DNA of 9,260 nucleotides from CALARM01 sp964431735 (GTDB taxonomy: Bacteria > Vulcanimicrobiota > SpSt-956 > JAKJGF01): the NCBI GenBank assembly GCA_964431735.1, contig CAYSLJ010000221.1, positions 1 to 9,260 on the forward strand, written 5' to 3'. Positions 1-6,278 of this stretch are shown here, piece by piece (positions within the stretch are counted from its first letter, which is position 1; every line of letters begins with the position of its first letter). The position numbers were made by a program, and so were the translations under genes. The notes beneath the pieces were generated by a model, which was given only the letters and a program-made list of their open reading frames with translations, was not told the DNA's origin and ran no database searches.

Positions 1-30
1 CAAATTTCTTTTTCCCTTGTATGTAAAATC

Positions 31-52
31 ACCTGTCATTTTTAAACGCAAT
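31..52 (+). repeat. Bipartite motif ACCTGTC-N6-AAACGCAAT, left copy
   Basis: Both half-sites and the 6-nt spacing recur at 9209-9230 on the opposite strand, upstream of the secD promoter. This copy ends 27 nt before the -35 box of the 148-381 gene and overlaps the 50-63 palindrome by 3 nt. It may be a regulator site shared by the two divergent-facing units, or the end of a dispersed element. The identity is seen directly; the function is inferred. Confidence 0.4.
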
Positions 53-63
53 TGTTAACAATT
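50..63. promoter_or_regulatory. Perfect 14-bp palindrome, candidate operator
   Basis: AATTGTTAACAATT is a perfect inverted repeat centred about 24 nt upstream of the -35 box at 80-85. A two-fold symmetric site in this position is typical for a dimeric regulator. The sequence is AT-rich, so chance symmetry is possible, and no regulator gene lies nearby. Confidence 0.4.
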
Positions 64-79
64 TATTTACAAAATGTGC

Positions 80-108
80 TTTACAATATTCCTTTTAATA
101 ATTATAAT
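80..108 (+). promoter_or_regulatory. Sigma-70/A promoter of the Gly/Ser-rich small gene
   Basis: TTTACA (80-85) and a perfect TATAAT (103-108) are separated by 17 nt, the optimal spacing. Transcription would start near 115, giving a leader of about 33 nt before the ATG at 148. This is one of the two best promoters in the window and implies strong expression of a very small gene. Confidence 0.75.
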
Positions 109-130
109 AAAATTAATAAAAAGATATTTT

Positions 131-138
131 AAAGGAGG
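131..138 (+). promoter_or_regulatory. Strong Shine-Dalgarno site AAAGGAGG
   Basis: AAAGGAGG lies 9 nt before the ATG at 148. Together with the consensus-like promoter and the terminator at 392-456, it makes a complete expression unit and is the main argument that the short orphan ORF is real. Confidence 0.85.
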
Positions 139-147
139 TTTATAGAA

Positions 148-381
148 ATGCAGATAGGAAGTAACAGTCATAAAACCCATCAGACCAGATCCAGAATGCC
201 TGATAACTACAGTAATGAAGGGCCTGATGGACCAAATAGAGAAGTATCGGAAGACGGTATATGGAATTTTGGTAATAGAGACAGTGTAGATATATGTGGC
301 AGTGGGAGTAGAGAGAGCAGCAGTTACTATGGTTGCGGCGACAGCGGCGGCGACAGCGGTGGTGGAGCTTTCCTGGGGTAG
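148..381 (+). CDS. Small Gly/Ser-rich orphan protein (77 aa)
   Basis: I do not recognise this protein. The case for it is structural: near-consensus promoter, strong SD, ATG start, and an intrinsic terminator 10 nt after the TAG stop. The N-terminal 45 residues are polar and proline-containing (SRMPDNYS, GPDGPNRE) with no hydrophobic segment, so no signal peptide or membrane helix is evident. The C-terminal part changes character: Cys50, a GSGSRESSSYYGCG stretch with Cys63, then DSGGDSGGGAFLG. The DSGG pair is encoded by a tandem DNA repeat (GGCGACAGCGG at 337-347 and 349-359) that is far more GC-rich than its surroundings. A polar leader followed by a Gly/Ser/Cys-rich tail could suit a modified-peptide precursor or a secreted structural peptide, but no maturation or export gene lies beside it. 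A low-complexity cytoplasmic protein is equally possible. Confidence 0.65.
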   Translation: MQIGSNSHKTHQTRSRMPDNYSNEGPDGPNREVSEDGIWNFGNRDSVDICGSGSRESSSYYGCGDSGGDSGGGAFLG

Positions 382-391
382 TGTTATTTTT

Positions 392-456
392 TTGTAAGCC
401 TTCTGTATGACATAAATTTTTAATTTATCTAATACTTGAAGGCTTATAATTTTTTT
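392..456 (+). terminator. Intrinsic terminator after the small Gly/Ser-rich gene
   Basis: TAAGCCTTC (395-403) pairs with GAAGGCTTA (438-446), extended outward by one G-U and two further pairs. The 34-nt loop holds a second hairpin, ATAAATT/AATTTAT (412-418 with 422-428). A run of seven T (450-456) follows the 3' arm directly. It separates the small gene from the leader region that follows. Confidence 0.75.
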
Positions 457-474
457 AATTATATGTTATTATTT

Positions 475-590
475 ATGTGAGAATTGTAACGCATAATGCG
501 TGACGGGAGTAACCAGTTCTCATATTTCCTTGTGAACGAACCGGTCATGGTTGTAATATCAATCTATGAAGATTTACTCACGCTTCACAA
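475..590 (+). ncRNA. Candidate structured RNA leader of the triple-repeat gene
   Basis: Two helical domains can be drawn by eye. Domain A is a 12-bp stem, 475-486 with 514-525 (two G-U pairs), enclosing hairpin ACGCA/TGCGT (489-493 with 497-501). Domain B is closed by 530-538 with 581-590 (one bulge) and holds two small hairpins, AACC/GGTT (539-542 with 549-552) and ATC/GAT (562-564 with 571-573). The unpaired GAGTAA (507-512) of domain A is complementary to the unpaired TTACTC (574-579) of domain B, a possible long-range contact. The last arm ends 2 nt before the SD of the next gene. It resembles no riboswitch class whose consensus I know. A weak -10-like TATTAT sits at 467-472 without a good -35 box. 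The pairings are seen; the regulatory role is inferred. Confidence 0.45.
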
Positions 591-592
591 TC

Positions 593-600
593 AGAGGTGA
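593..600 (+). promoter_or_regulatory. Shine-Dalgarno site that decides a TTG start
   Basis: AGAGGTGA matches the anti-SD complement (AGGAGGTGA) at all but one position. It lies 5 nt before TTG at 606-608. The in-frame GTG at 597-599 falls inside the SD itself and cannot use it, so TTG 606 is the better start. Confidence 0.7.
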
Positions 601-605
601 TAGTC

Positions 606-2135
606 TTGAAAAACCAGCCTGAAGAGGATCCTGTTTATAAGTTTATTCATCTTGACGGACTTGCCAGGCGTCATGAAAAACTGCTAGTTAAAGGACAGAA
701 ACTGGAATTACCTGCTAAATCAGGAGAAAAAATAATTATTGATCAGTATGAACATAAAGACGGAGTGGTTCATATGGAAGTAATGGAAAAAAATAGAGGT
801 AAAGTCTCCAGAACAAGTTTTAAGCTGGAAAGAAAATATGTAGGAGTAGATGCCAGATGCATGACCGGTTTCAAAGAGATGCTTACCATTAACCACACAC
901 TCCTTGATGATAAGAATAACAGATTTACATCCCATAATACAAGGCTGGATTTCACTAAAGGTAAGATTATTGAAGAAGATATTTCTGAGATAATAGATAC
1001 TGAAAAATCCGAATATTTACGGGATTATTTTTCGGATCTGGAAAGAAAAGAAGAAAAGAAAAAAACTGACATTTCTTTTTTTTCAAAGCTTTTTAAAAAG
1101 GAAAAAATCGGGAAAGAAGAAGATAAATACAAAGAAAATTTTGAAAAAATACTTCAGATGGCAAACAGGTATAAATCCAGACTTGACAGAGGCCAGAATA
1201 TTGAATTTAATCTTTCTCCTCAGACTACTGTAGTTATCAATAAATATAAACCTGATGCCCACTCTACAGAACTGAATATACTGGAAAAAAGTTCCGGTAA
1301 GATATCGAAAATAGATTATAAAATGGAAAAAAAGTTTACAGGTACTCCGTCCGGTTTTTCAGATTCATGTTACAGTAAAGCTCTTCTTACAGTCAATCAT
1401 ACTCTTTTAAATACGAGAGATAAATCTATTAAATTAAAAGAAGCTCAGATTGATTGTCTGGGAGGATATATTAAAGAGGTTGATACAAAAGAGATAAAAA
1501 AATCGGATAACAGGGAATTGTATGAAAAACATGCCGATTATGTGAGAGGTTATATGGCAGAAATTACTTCCTATGATAAAGAGCCACCTCTTTTGAAAAA
1601 GCTTTTAAGCCTTAAAGATAAAAGCAGGGTTGATGAGCATGTGAAGAATTTTGAGGAAATACATGCTATGTTAAACAGAGAAAAAACTGAAGAAAAATCC
1701 ATTGAAGGCACGGTAATTAATTTATCACCTGATAAAAAATTAATCATAGATGCAGAATATCCCGGCATGCTTCCAAAGAGTTTTCATATTATTGAAAGAC
1801 ATAAAAAAGGTTTCAAAAAGACTGAATATGAACTGGAAAGACGTTTTACCGGCGGTGACATACTGGGTGATGCAAGTTTTATGCAATTATTATCTGTTAA
1901 CACAACACTTCTGGATACAAAGGATAAAATACTGTCTTTTGTTGATACGAAGATCGATCTTGAACAGAAGCTTCTTGTTGAGTCCCGTAAAGAAATTATA
2001 AAGAAATCTGATGATACTTATGACCATTATGCAGAAGATCTTTTAGGAGAAAGTAAATTATTTGAAAAAGAAGAGCCTGTAAAAAAACAGTCCTTTCTGT
2101 CTTTTTTAGATAGGTTTAAAAAAGGAAGATTATAG
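606..2135 (+). CDS. Triple-repeat protein of unknown function (509 aa)
   Basis: I do not recognise this family. The protein is three tandem modules of about 168 residues. Counting from GTG 597, the best-kept box reads LTINHTLLDDKN (96-107), LTVNHTLLNTRDK (264-276) and LSVNTTLLDTKDK (432-444), exactly 168 residues apart each time. Each module also has a hydrophobic strand (KIIID, TVVIN, KLIID), an ILEK/IIER-like strand, a basic FKLERKYVG / YKMEKKFTG / YELERRFTG box, an EI..KS segment and a closing basic-hydrophobic patch (FFSKLFKKEK, LLKKLLSLKDK, FLSFLDRFKKG). The protein is strongly charged and Lys/Glu-rich with no signal peptide or membrane segment, so it is probably cytosolic. Predicted strands alternate with short helices. 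The start is taken at TTG 606 because of SD spacing; GTG 597 would add three residues. A structured leader lies just upstream, suggesting control at the RNA level. Confidence 0.85.
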   Translation: MKNQPEEDPVYKFIHLDGLARRHEKLLVKGQKLELPAKSGEKIIIDQYEHKDGVVHMEVMEKNRGKVSRTSFKLERKYVGVDARCMTGFKEMLTINHTLLDDKNNRFTSHNTRLDFTKGKIIEEDISEIIDTEKSEYLRDYFSDLERKEEKKKTDISFFSKLFKKEKIGKEEDKYKENFEKILQMANRYKSRLDRGQNIEFNLSPQTTVVINKYKPDAHSTELNILEKSSGKISKIDYKMEKKFTGTPSGFSDSCYSKALLTVNHTLLNTRDKSIKLKEAQIDCLGGYIKEVDTKEIKKSDNRELYEKHADYVRGYMAEITSYDKEPPLLKKLLSLKDKSRVDEHVKNFEEIHAMLNREKTEEKSIEGTVINLSPDKKLIIDAEYPGMLPKSFHIIERHKKGFKKTEYELERRFTGGDILGDASFMQLLSVNTTLLDTKDKILSFVDTKIDLEQKLLVESRKEIIKKSDDTYDHYAEDLLGESKLFEKEEPVKKQSFLSFLDRFKKGRL

Positions 2136-2136
2136 T

Positions 2137-2210
2137 TAGCTATCAGTCAGCAATCAGCAGTCGGAAAAATAGGAATTACCTGATAGCTGATAGTTGACTG
2201 CTAATAGCTA
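2137..2210. repeat. Degenerate palindromic repeat (REP/MITE-like hairpin)
   Basis: The outer arms TAGCTAT (2137-2143) and ATAGCTA (2204-2210) pair perfectly. Pairing continues through 2145-2158 with 2186-2202, broken by small bulges, around a loop of about 27 nt. Both arms are built from iterated CTATCAG/CTGATAG-like words, the look of small dispersed palindromic repeats in many bacterial genomes. It begins 2 nt after the triple-repeat gene stops. No T-run follows, so it is not a standard terminator, although the hairpin could protect the mRNA 3' end. The right arm contains TTGACT (2194-2199), a possible -35 box for the PUR gene, but only a weak -10 follows. Confidence 0.55.
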
Positions 2211-2312
2211 TAAAATAATTATATCACCCTTTTAAGTTTAGAAGGAGAATTTTCTGGAATAGAGAAATATTTATTTTAAGTGGCGGAATTTTAATTTTAT
2301 GGAGGTAAGGAA

Positions 2313-2552
2313 ATGGACCAAGAAATTCTAAGCAGGAAAATTAAGATAGAACATAAGCTTTTCTTTTTTGATCTCAAGGCAAATCCCAATGGAAAGTATT
2401 TAAAGATAACGGAATCCGGAAAAAAGAGATCTTTCATAATAATTCCTGAAAGCGGCTGGAAGGATTTTCGGGATATATTGAATGAGATTATCGAGATGCC
2501 TGCAGAAGAAGGAGATATTAGAGAAGATATTGAGGAAGAAGTAGAAATATAA
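2313..2552 (+). CDS. Single-repeat PUR-domain nucleic-acid-binding protein (79 aa)
   Basis: Residues 6-62 fit one PUR repeat, the four-strand plus helix fold that binds single-stranded DNA and RNA in Pur-alpha, in Borrelia BpuR and in the bacterial DUF3276 family. Visible hallmarks are strand 1 SRKIKIEHK (7-15), FFFDLKANPNGKYLKITES (17-35) with the hairpin turn NPNGKY, strand 4 RSFIIIP (39-45), and the closing helix GWKDFRDILNEIIEM (48-62). A very acidic tail (64-79) follows and may modulate binding. PUR proteins dimerise to form one binding unit, which a single-repeat protein would need to do. GGAGG at 2301-2305 lies 7 nt before ATG 2313. Its upstream neighbour is the unknown triple-repeat gene 177 nt away, and its terminator is shared with apt. 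The function is a family-level inference from motifs recalled by eye. Confidence 0.8.
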   Translation: MDQEILSRKIKIEHKLFFFDLKANPNGKYLKITESGKKRSFIIIPESGWKDFRDILNEIIEMPAEEGDIREDIEEEVEI

Positions 2553-2576
2553 ATAACTTACATATATACACAATAC

Positions 2577-2614
2577 AAAATTTCGCCCTGAATATTCAGG
2601 GCGAAATTTTTGTC
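2577..2614. terminator. Bidirectional terminator between convergent units
   Basis: Positions 2577-2610 are a perfect 34-bp palindrome whose GC-rich core CGCCCTGAA/TTCAGGGCG is flanked by AAAATTT/AAATTTT. On the + strand it runs into T-rich sequence (2607-2619), ending the PUR gene transcript. On the - strand the complementary T-run ends the secD-secF-recJ-apt transcript about 60 nt past the apt stop. Confidence 0.9.
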
Positions 2615-2667
2615 TTTTTGTCTATAAATCAGGTGCTACGTTACGGGTTCTGGATTTTCACTATTCA

Positions 2668-3180
2668 CTAATATGTTATCAGAGAGAATACATCATAACC
2701 GTGCAGTGTTTCTCTGCCTTTAAGCTCTAAAAGTTCTATAATAAATGCACATCCCAGAACATTGCCGCCCAGTTGTTTTATTAATCTGGCAGTTGCCAGG
2801 GCAGAGCCTCCTGTGGCAATTAAATCGTCAAAAACCAGTACATTGCTTCCTTCTCTGATTGCATCTTTATGGACTTCCAGAATATTGGCTCCATACTCAA
2901 GTGTATATTCTATTGAATTAACTTCATAGGGAAGTTTTCCGGGCTTTCTGACAGGAACAAAACCTGCTCCTGTGATATAAGCCAGAGCACCTCCCATAAT
3001 ATATCCTCTTGCTTCAACTGCTGCAATATAATCTATATTATGTCCTTTGTAATGATCTATAAATTGATCAACAGCATATTTAAAGGCATTACCATTATTG
3101 AGGAGAGTTGTAATATCTTTAAATAGTATACCGGGTTTGGGGAAATCCGGTATGTCTCTTATAAATTTTTTTAAGTCCAT
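2668..3180 (-). CDS. apt: Adenine phosphoribosyltransferase
   Basis: Apt converts adenine and PRPP to AMP and pyrophosphate in cytosolic purine salvage. The 170-residue length is standard. The N-terminus has the family start IRDIPDFPKPGILFKDIT (7-24). VEARGYIMGGALA (55-67) corresponds to the conserved ESRGF segment. RKPGKLPYE (78-86) and EYTLEYG (91-97) form the mobile loop over the active site. The PRPP-binding loop VLVFDDLIATGGSA (114-127) carries the Asp pair (118-119) and the TGG turn. AAAGAGGTG lies 5 nt upstream of the ATG. It is the last gene of the operon, 62 nt after recJ, a pairing conserved in many Firmicutes. The relA gene that often follows is absent, and a terminator comes next. 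Confidence 0.97.
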   Translation of the reverse strand: MDLKKFIRDIPDFPKPGILFKDITTLLNNGNAFKYAVDQFIDHYKGHNIDYIAAVEARGYIMGGALAYITGAGFVPVRKPGKLPYEVNSIEYTLEYGANILEVHKDAIREGSNVLVFDDLIATGGSALATARLIKQLGGNVLGCAFIIELLELKGRETLHGYDVFSLITY

Positions 3181-3216
3181 AAAAACACCTCTTTCGTTAA
3201 TTTTTTGGATACTGAT

Positions 3217-3241
3217 GGAGAGATTTGTTGACGTTCTCTCC
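3217..3241 (-). other. Intercistronic hairpin between recJ and apt
   Basis: GGAGAGA and TCTCTCC form a perfect 7-bp stem with an 11-nt loop, starting one nucleotide after the recJ stop. No T-run follows on the - strand, so it is not an intrinsic terminator. It could stabilise or mark processing of the recJ-apt message, making apt expression differ from the upstream genes. The pairing is seen; the role is inferred. Confidence 0.4.
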
Positions 3242-3242
3242 G

Positions 3243-6200
3243 TTATTGTGTGATATATCTTTCTAAAAATTGATTTATTTTTAGAAAATAGCCTGATAAT
3301 TTGTCAAAATGTTCTCTATGTTTTAAACATTCTACATAACACGGGGAACTCAGTAAATCAAGTTTTTCTTTATGTTCTATCATAGTAAGAGAATAACCTG
3401 TTCTGCTGTAGGAAACCCTGTAAAGTCCTATCTCTTCAAAGATAGCAAGGCAGGTTTTAACCAGTTCAGGCATAATCTCCCGGGACAGACTGTCCGAATA
3501 AGATAGATTTATTGAACCACTTTTATATCTGGAATTAAGTAACTTATAACACTTGATAAGGAGGTTTCTGTCAGGTATACGTGATTGTATCACAGATATA
3601 TTATGGCTAATATTTTCTTCCGAAAATGCCAGGTATAAATGTTTGCACAGGGATATTTCCATACAGAATTCATTCCATGTAAAAGGACAGTTTAATAAAA
3701 TCAAATTATCAGTAGACAGGATTTCATAGAGAAACATACTGGAACATAACAGGTATTTACTTTCTCCTGATTTAAAACGATCCAATATTTTCTTTTGATC
3801 CTTAACTTTATGTCCTGATAGAAGTATATCTACCTTATGGCCCGGACATTCCATTACTGTTCTTGTCTGAAGAACCTTCTCGTCATTTGCGCAGACTACA
3901 AGGGTTTTTCCTGAAAGCTCATAAACCCATTTACCTGGAAAGTCATTATATTTGATAATATCAGGTTTTTCTTTTTTCCCTGTACTTATTGTTATAAAAT
4001 CCTGTGATCTCAATTTTGAACTCAATGTGCAGAATAAGAAGCCTCTGTTTTTTGTCAGATCATCTAACTGGATCAGTACATTACCTGAATAATCAAGGAG
4101 ATTGTCATCTATTACTACCATGTCTGTTACAGGGGAGAAGAAAATATCTTTATAAAGCCACATATAATCAAAGGTAGTTATTATGAGACACGGGAAATCA
4201 AGTTTCAAATTTTCCAGCAGATTTTCTCTTTCTACGGCATTTACAGAACCATTTAATAAAAAGACCCTTATTCCTTTTGCAGAAAAATAGGTTTTTAAGA
4301 AGTTATAATGTCTTGTAGATTCGAATTTTAAGGGATGAACAATAAGAAGTCTGTTGTTTTTTTGATAAAGAGTCACCAGAATTAGATGATGAATCACATT
4401 TATAAGAGATTTGAAATTGTGAAAATTACCTATAATCTTCTTTTTCTCCAGGAAATTATCAACAATTGATTTTTCCGTAGCAGATAGAGTTGCTTCTCTG
4501 TTTTTCAGGAAAATATTTCTTCTTTCACTTGATGATATGGATATATATGATTGTAATGAAGGACGAAGATCCTTTACGGTAAGCCTCAGAATTGGTTCAT
4601 CACGCCAGTAATTAATATCTATGGAATAAACAATATCTATAAGGGAGCCTGGTTTTATAAGATGACTGTAAGCTTTACCCATCATAAAACCTACTGCTTC
4701 ATGTGTTACGTCTCCCTGTCTCAGTATGAGCTTAAAATGTTCTTCATCTTTTCCCATAAATTTTGTATCAAGTACCTGTACTCCCAGTGAACAGAATATG
4801 GGGACTGAATTTTCACTGCCAAAAGGCTCCATGGCTTTGAATTGTTCGGCAAGGGATAGATCTATTTCCGGGAAACAGGCTTCTCCTTCAATGGAGATCG
4901 TAGGAGAGAGCATATCTTCCATAACATTGGCTCTGACATATTCTTCCATCTTTTCTATAAAATCTTCTATCCTGGAAACACTGAGAGAAAAACCTCCTGC
5001 CAGGGCATGGCCACCGAATTTTATCAGGATATCCTGACAGTAGCTCAGGGATTCGAATATGGAAAAACCTTCTATACCTCTGGCAGAACCTTTTGCTTCC
5101 ACTCCGTTACTCATAATAAGATATACAGGTCTGTAATATTTTTCTACCAGTTTTGATGCAACAATACCAAGAACCCCTACATGCCAGGACTGTGAAGATA
5201 ATATAATAGGACTTTTTTCTGATTTGCCCTTTTTCTTTTCAAGTAGTTCCAGGGCTTCATCCATTATTTTATCCTGAATGGTTTTTCTTTCTTTATTTCT
5301 TTCTTCTGCTATAGCTGCTACCTCTCTGGCTTCATTCATATCGACAACAGACAGAAGTTTCACTGCAAGATCGGCATTATCAAGGCGACCAAGAGCATTG
5401 ATTCTGGGAGCTATTTTAAACAGAACACCATTTGTATCCAGTTTATCTAAAGAGGAGATATCCATAAGGGCTTTTAAACCTGTACCGGGTAACCTGTTAA
5501 TTAACTTCAATCCGAGATATGATATAATTCTGTTTTCTTTTACCATAGGAACTATATCTGCAATAGTACCGAGGGCTGCCAGCCCCAGATAATCTTCCCA
5601 TTTATGGGAAGGAAAATGTGAGGATATAAGAGCCTGAATGAATTTTAAAACTACTCCTACTCCTGCAAGATACGGGAAAGGATATCTGGAATATTTCATT
5701 TTGGGATTAATAAGAGCACAGGCAGAAGGTATATTGTCTTCTTCTGATTCATGATGGTCTGTAATTATTACATCGATACCAAGGGAACGGGCAATTTCTA
5801 CTTCTTTTACATTTGTAGTTCCGCAGTCAACTGTTATAATAAGTTTTATACCGTTTCTGGCAAATAGTTCAAGAGCTTTTAAGTTCAGCCCGTAACCTTC
5901 TTGAAGTCTGTGGGGAAGATAATAATCTACATAAGCTCCGAGTTTTTTCAGAGTCATATATAACATAGTGGTACCTGTCGTACCATCTACGTCATAATCT
6001 CCGTAAACCATTATTTTTTCTTTATTGTTTAACGCTTCTATAACCCGTGTTATACCTTTTTCTATATCAGGCAATAGCCATGGATCTTCCAGATCTGACA
6101 TGGCAGGGGAAAAAAATCTCCCTGCCAGTTCAGGAGAAGATATAGCTCTGTTATTCAATACGAGTGATATAAGTCTTGGATAACCGGCTTCTCTCAGAAG

Positions 6201-6254
6201 AGAAAAATCCTGGCTTTTTCCAGGAGTTGAAAAAAGCCATTTTTTTTTGATCAT
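3243..6254 (-). CDS. recJ: Single-stranded-DNA exonuclease RecJ with degenerate helicase-like C-terminus
   Basis: RecJ degrades single-stranded DNA 5' to 3' in recombination and mismatch repair, using two metal ions. The DHH core is intact: VYGDYDVDGTTGT (83-95, Asp86/88/90), TVDCGTTN (141-148), TDHHES (165-170) and ALGTIADIVPM (227-237, Asp233). DHHA1 features follow: KGSARGIEGFS (388-398) and FGGHALAGG (413-421). The OB domain spans about 455-565 with MEPFGSENSVPIF (475-487). At 1003 residues it far exceeds the roughly 570-790 of usual RecJ proteins. Residues 575-1003 read like an SF2 helicase with decayed motifs: G-x4-F-K-S at 609-616 where a P-loop would be, VVIDDN (713-718), TLSS (743-746), and a helicase-C-like stretch 782-870 with no arginine finger. 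The start ATG 6254 fits the family N-terminus; its SD (AGGATAG) is weak. It lies 24 nt after secF. Confidence 0.96.
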   Translation of the reverse strand: MIKKKWLFSTPGKSQDFSLLREAGYPRLISLVLNNRAISSPELAGRFFSPAMSDLEDPWLLPDIEKGITRVIEALNNKEKIMVYGDYDVDGTTGTTMLYMTLKKLGAYVDYYLPHRLQEGYGLNLKALELFARNGIKLIITVDCGTTNVKEVEIARSLGIDVIITDHHESEEDNIPSACALINPKMKYSRYPFPYLAGVGVVLKFIQALISSHFPSHKWEDYLGLAALGTIADIVPMVKENRIISYLGLKLINRLPGTGLKALMDISSLDKLDTNGVLFKIAPRINALGRLDNADLAVKLLSVVDMNEAREVAAIAEERNKERKTIQDKIMDEALELLEKKKGKSEKSPIILSSQSWHVGVLGIVASKLVEKYYRPVYLIMSNGVEAKGSARGIEGFSIFESLSYCQDILIKFGGHALAGGFSLSVSRIEDFIEKMEEYVRANVMEDMLSPTISIEGEACFPEIDLSLAEQFKAMEPFGSENSVPIFCSLGVQVLDTKFMGKDEEHFKLILRQGDVTHEAVGFMMGKAYSHLIKPGSLIDIVYSIDINYWRDEPILRLTVKDLRPSLQSYISISSSERRNIFLKNREATLSATEKSIVDNFLEKKKIIGNFHNFKSLINVIHHLILVTLYQKNNRLLIVHPLKFESTRHYNFLKTYFSAKGIRVFLLNGSVNAVERENLLENLKLDFPCLIITTFDYMWLYKDIFFSPVTDMVVIDDNLLDYSGNVLIQLDDLTKNRGFLFCTLSSKLRSQDFITISTGKKEKPDIIKYNDFPGKWVYELSGKTLVVCANDEKVLQTRTVMECPGHKVDILLSGHKVKDQKKILDRFKSGESKYLLCSSMFLYEILSTDNLILLNCPFTWNEFCMEISLCKHLYLAFSEENISHNISVIQSRIPDRNLLIKCYKLLNSRYKSGSINLSYSDSLSREIMPELVKTCLAIFEEIGLYRVSYSRTGYSLTMIEHKEKLDLLSSPCYVECLKHREHFDKLSGYFLKINQFLERYITQ

Positions 6255-6278
6255 AAATTTAACTATCCTGTATAAACT

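Noticed and set aside
530..590. A tRNA or tRNA-like fold (closing stem, D-arm-like and anticodon-arm-like hairpins)
   Set aside because: There is no T-arm, no TTCRA-type loop, no proper 7-nt anticodon loop and no acceptor end. It is only a junction of short helices.
496..600. A 34-codon ORF across the leader whose TGA overlaps the next gene's SD, as a leader peptide
   Set aside because: It has no SD before its ATG, that ATG lies inside the ACGCAT/ATGCGT hairpin, and an open frame of this length is not unusual by chance. RNA structure explains the region better.
597..605. GTG at 597 as the start of the triple-repeat gene
   Set aside because: The GTG lies within the only SD (AGAGGTGA), which is correctly spaced for TTG at 606.
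4726..5592. Open frames of about 100 codons on the + strand opposite recJ
   Set aside because: They are antisense shadows of a strongly conserved gene, have no SD, and encode Ser/Leu-rich text typical of reverse frames.
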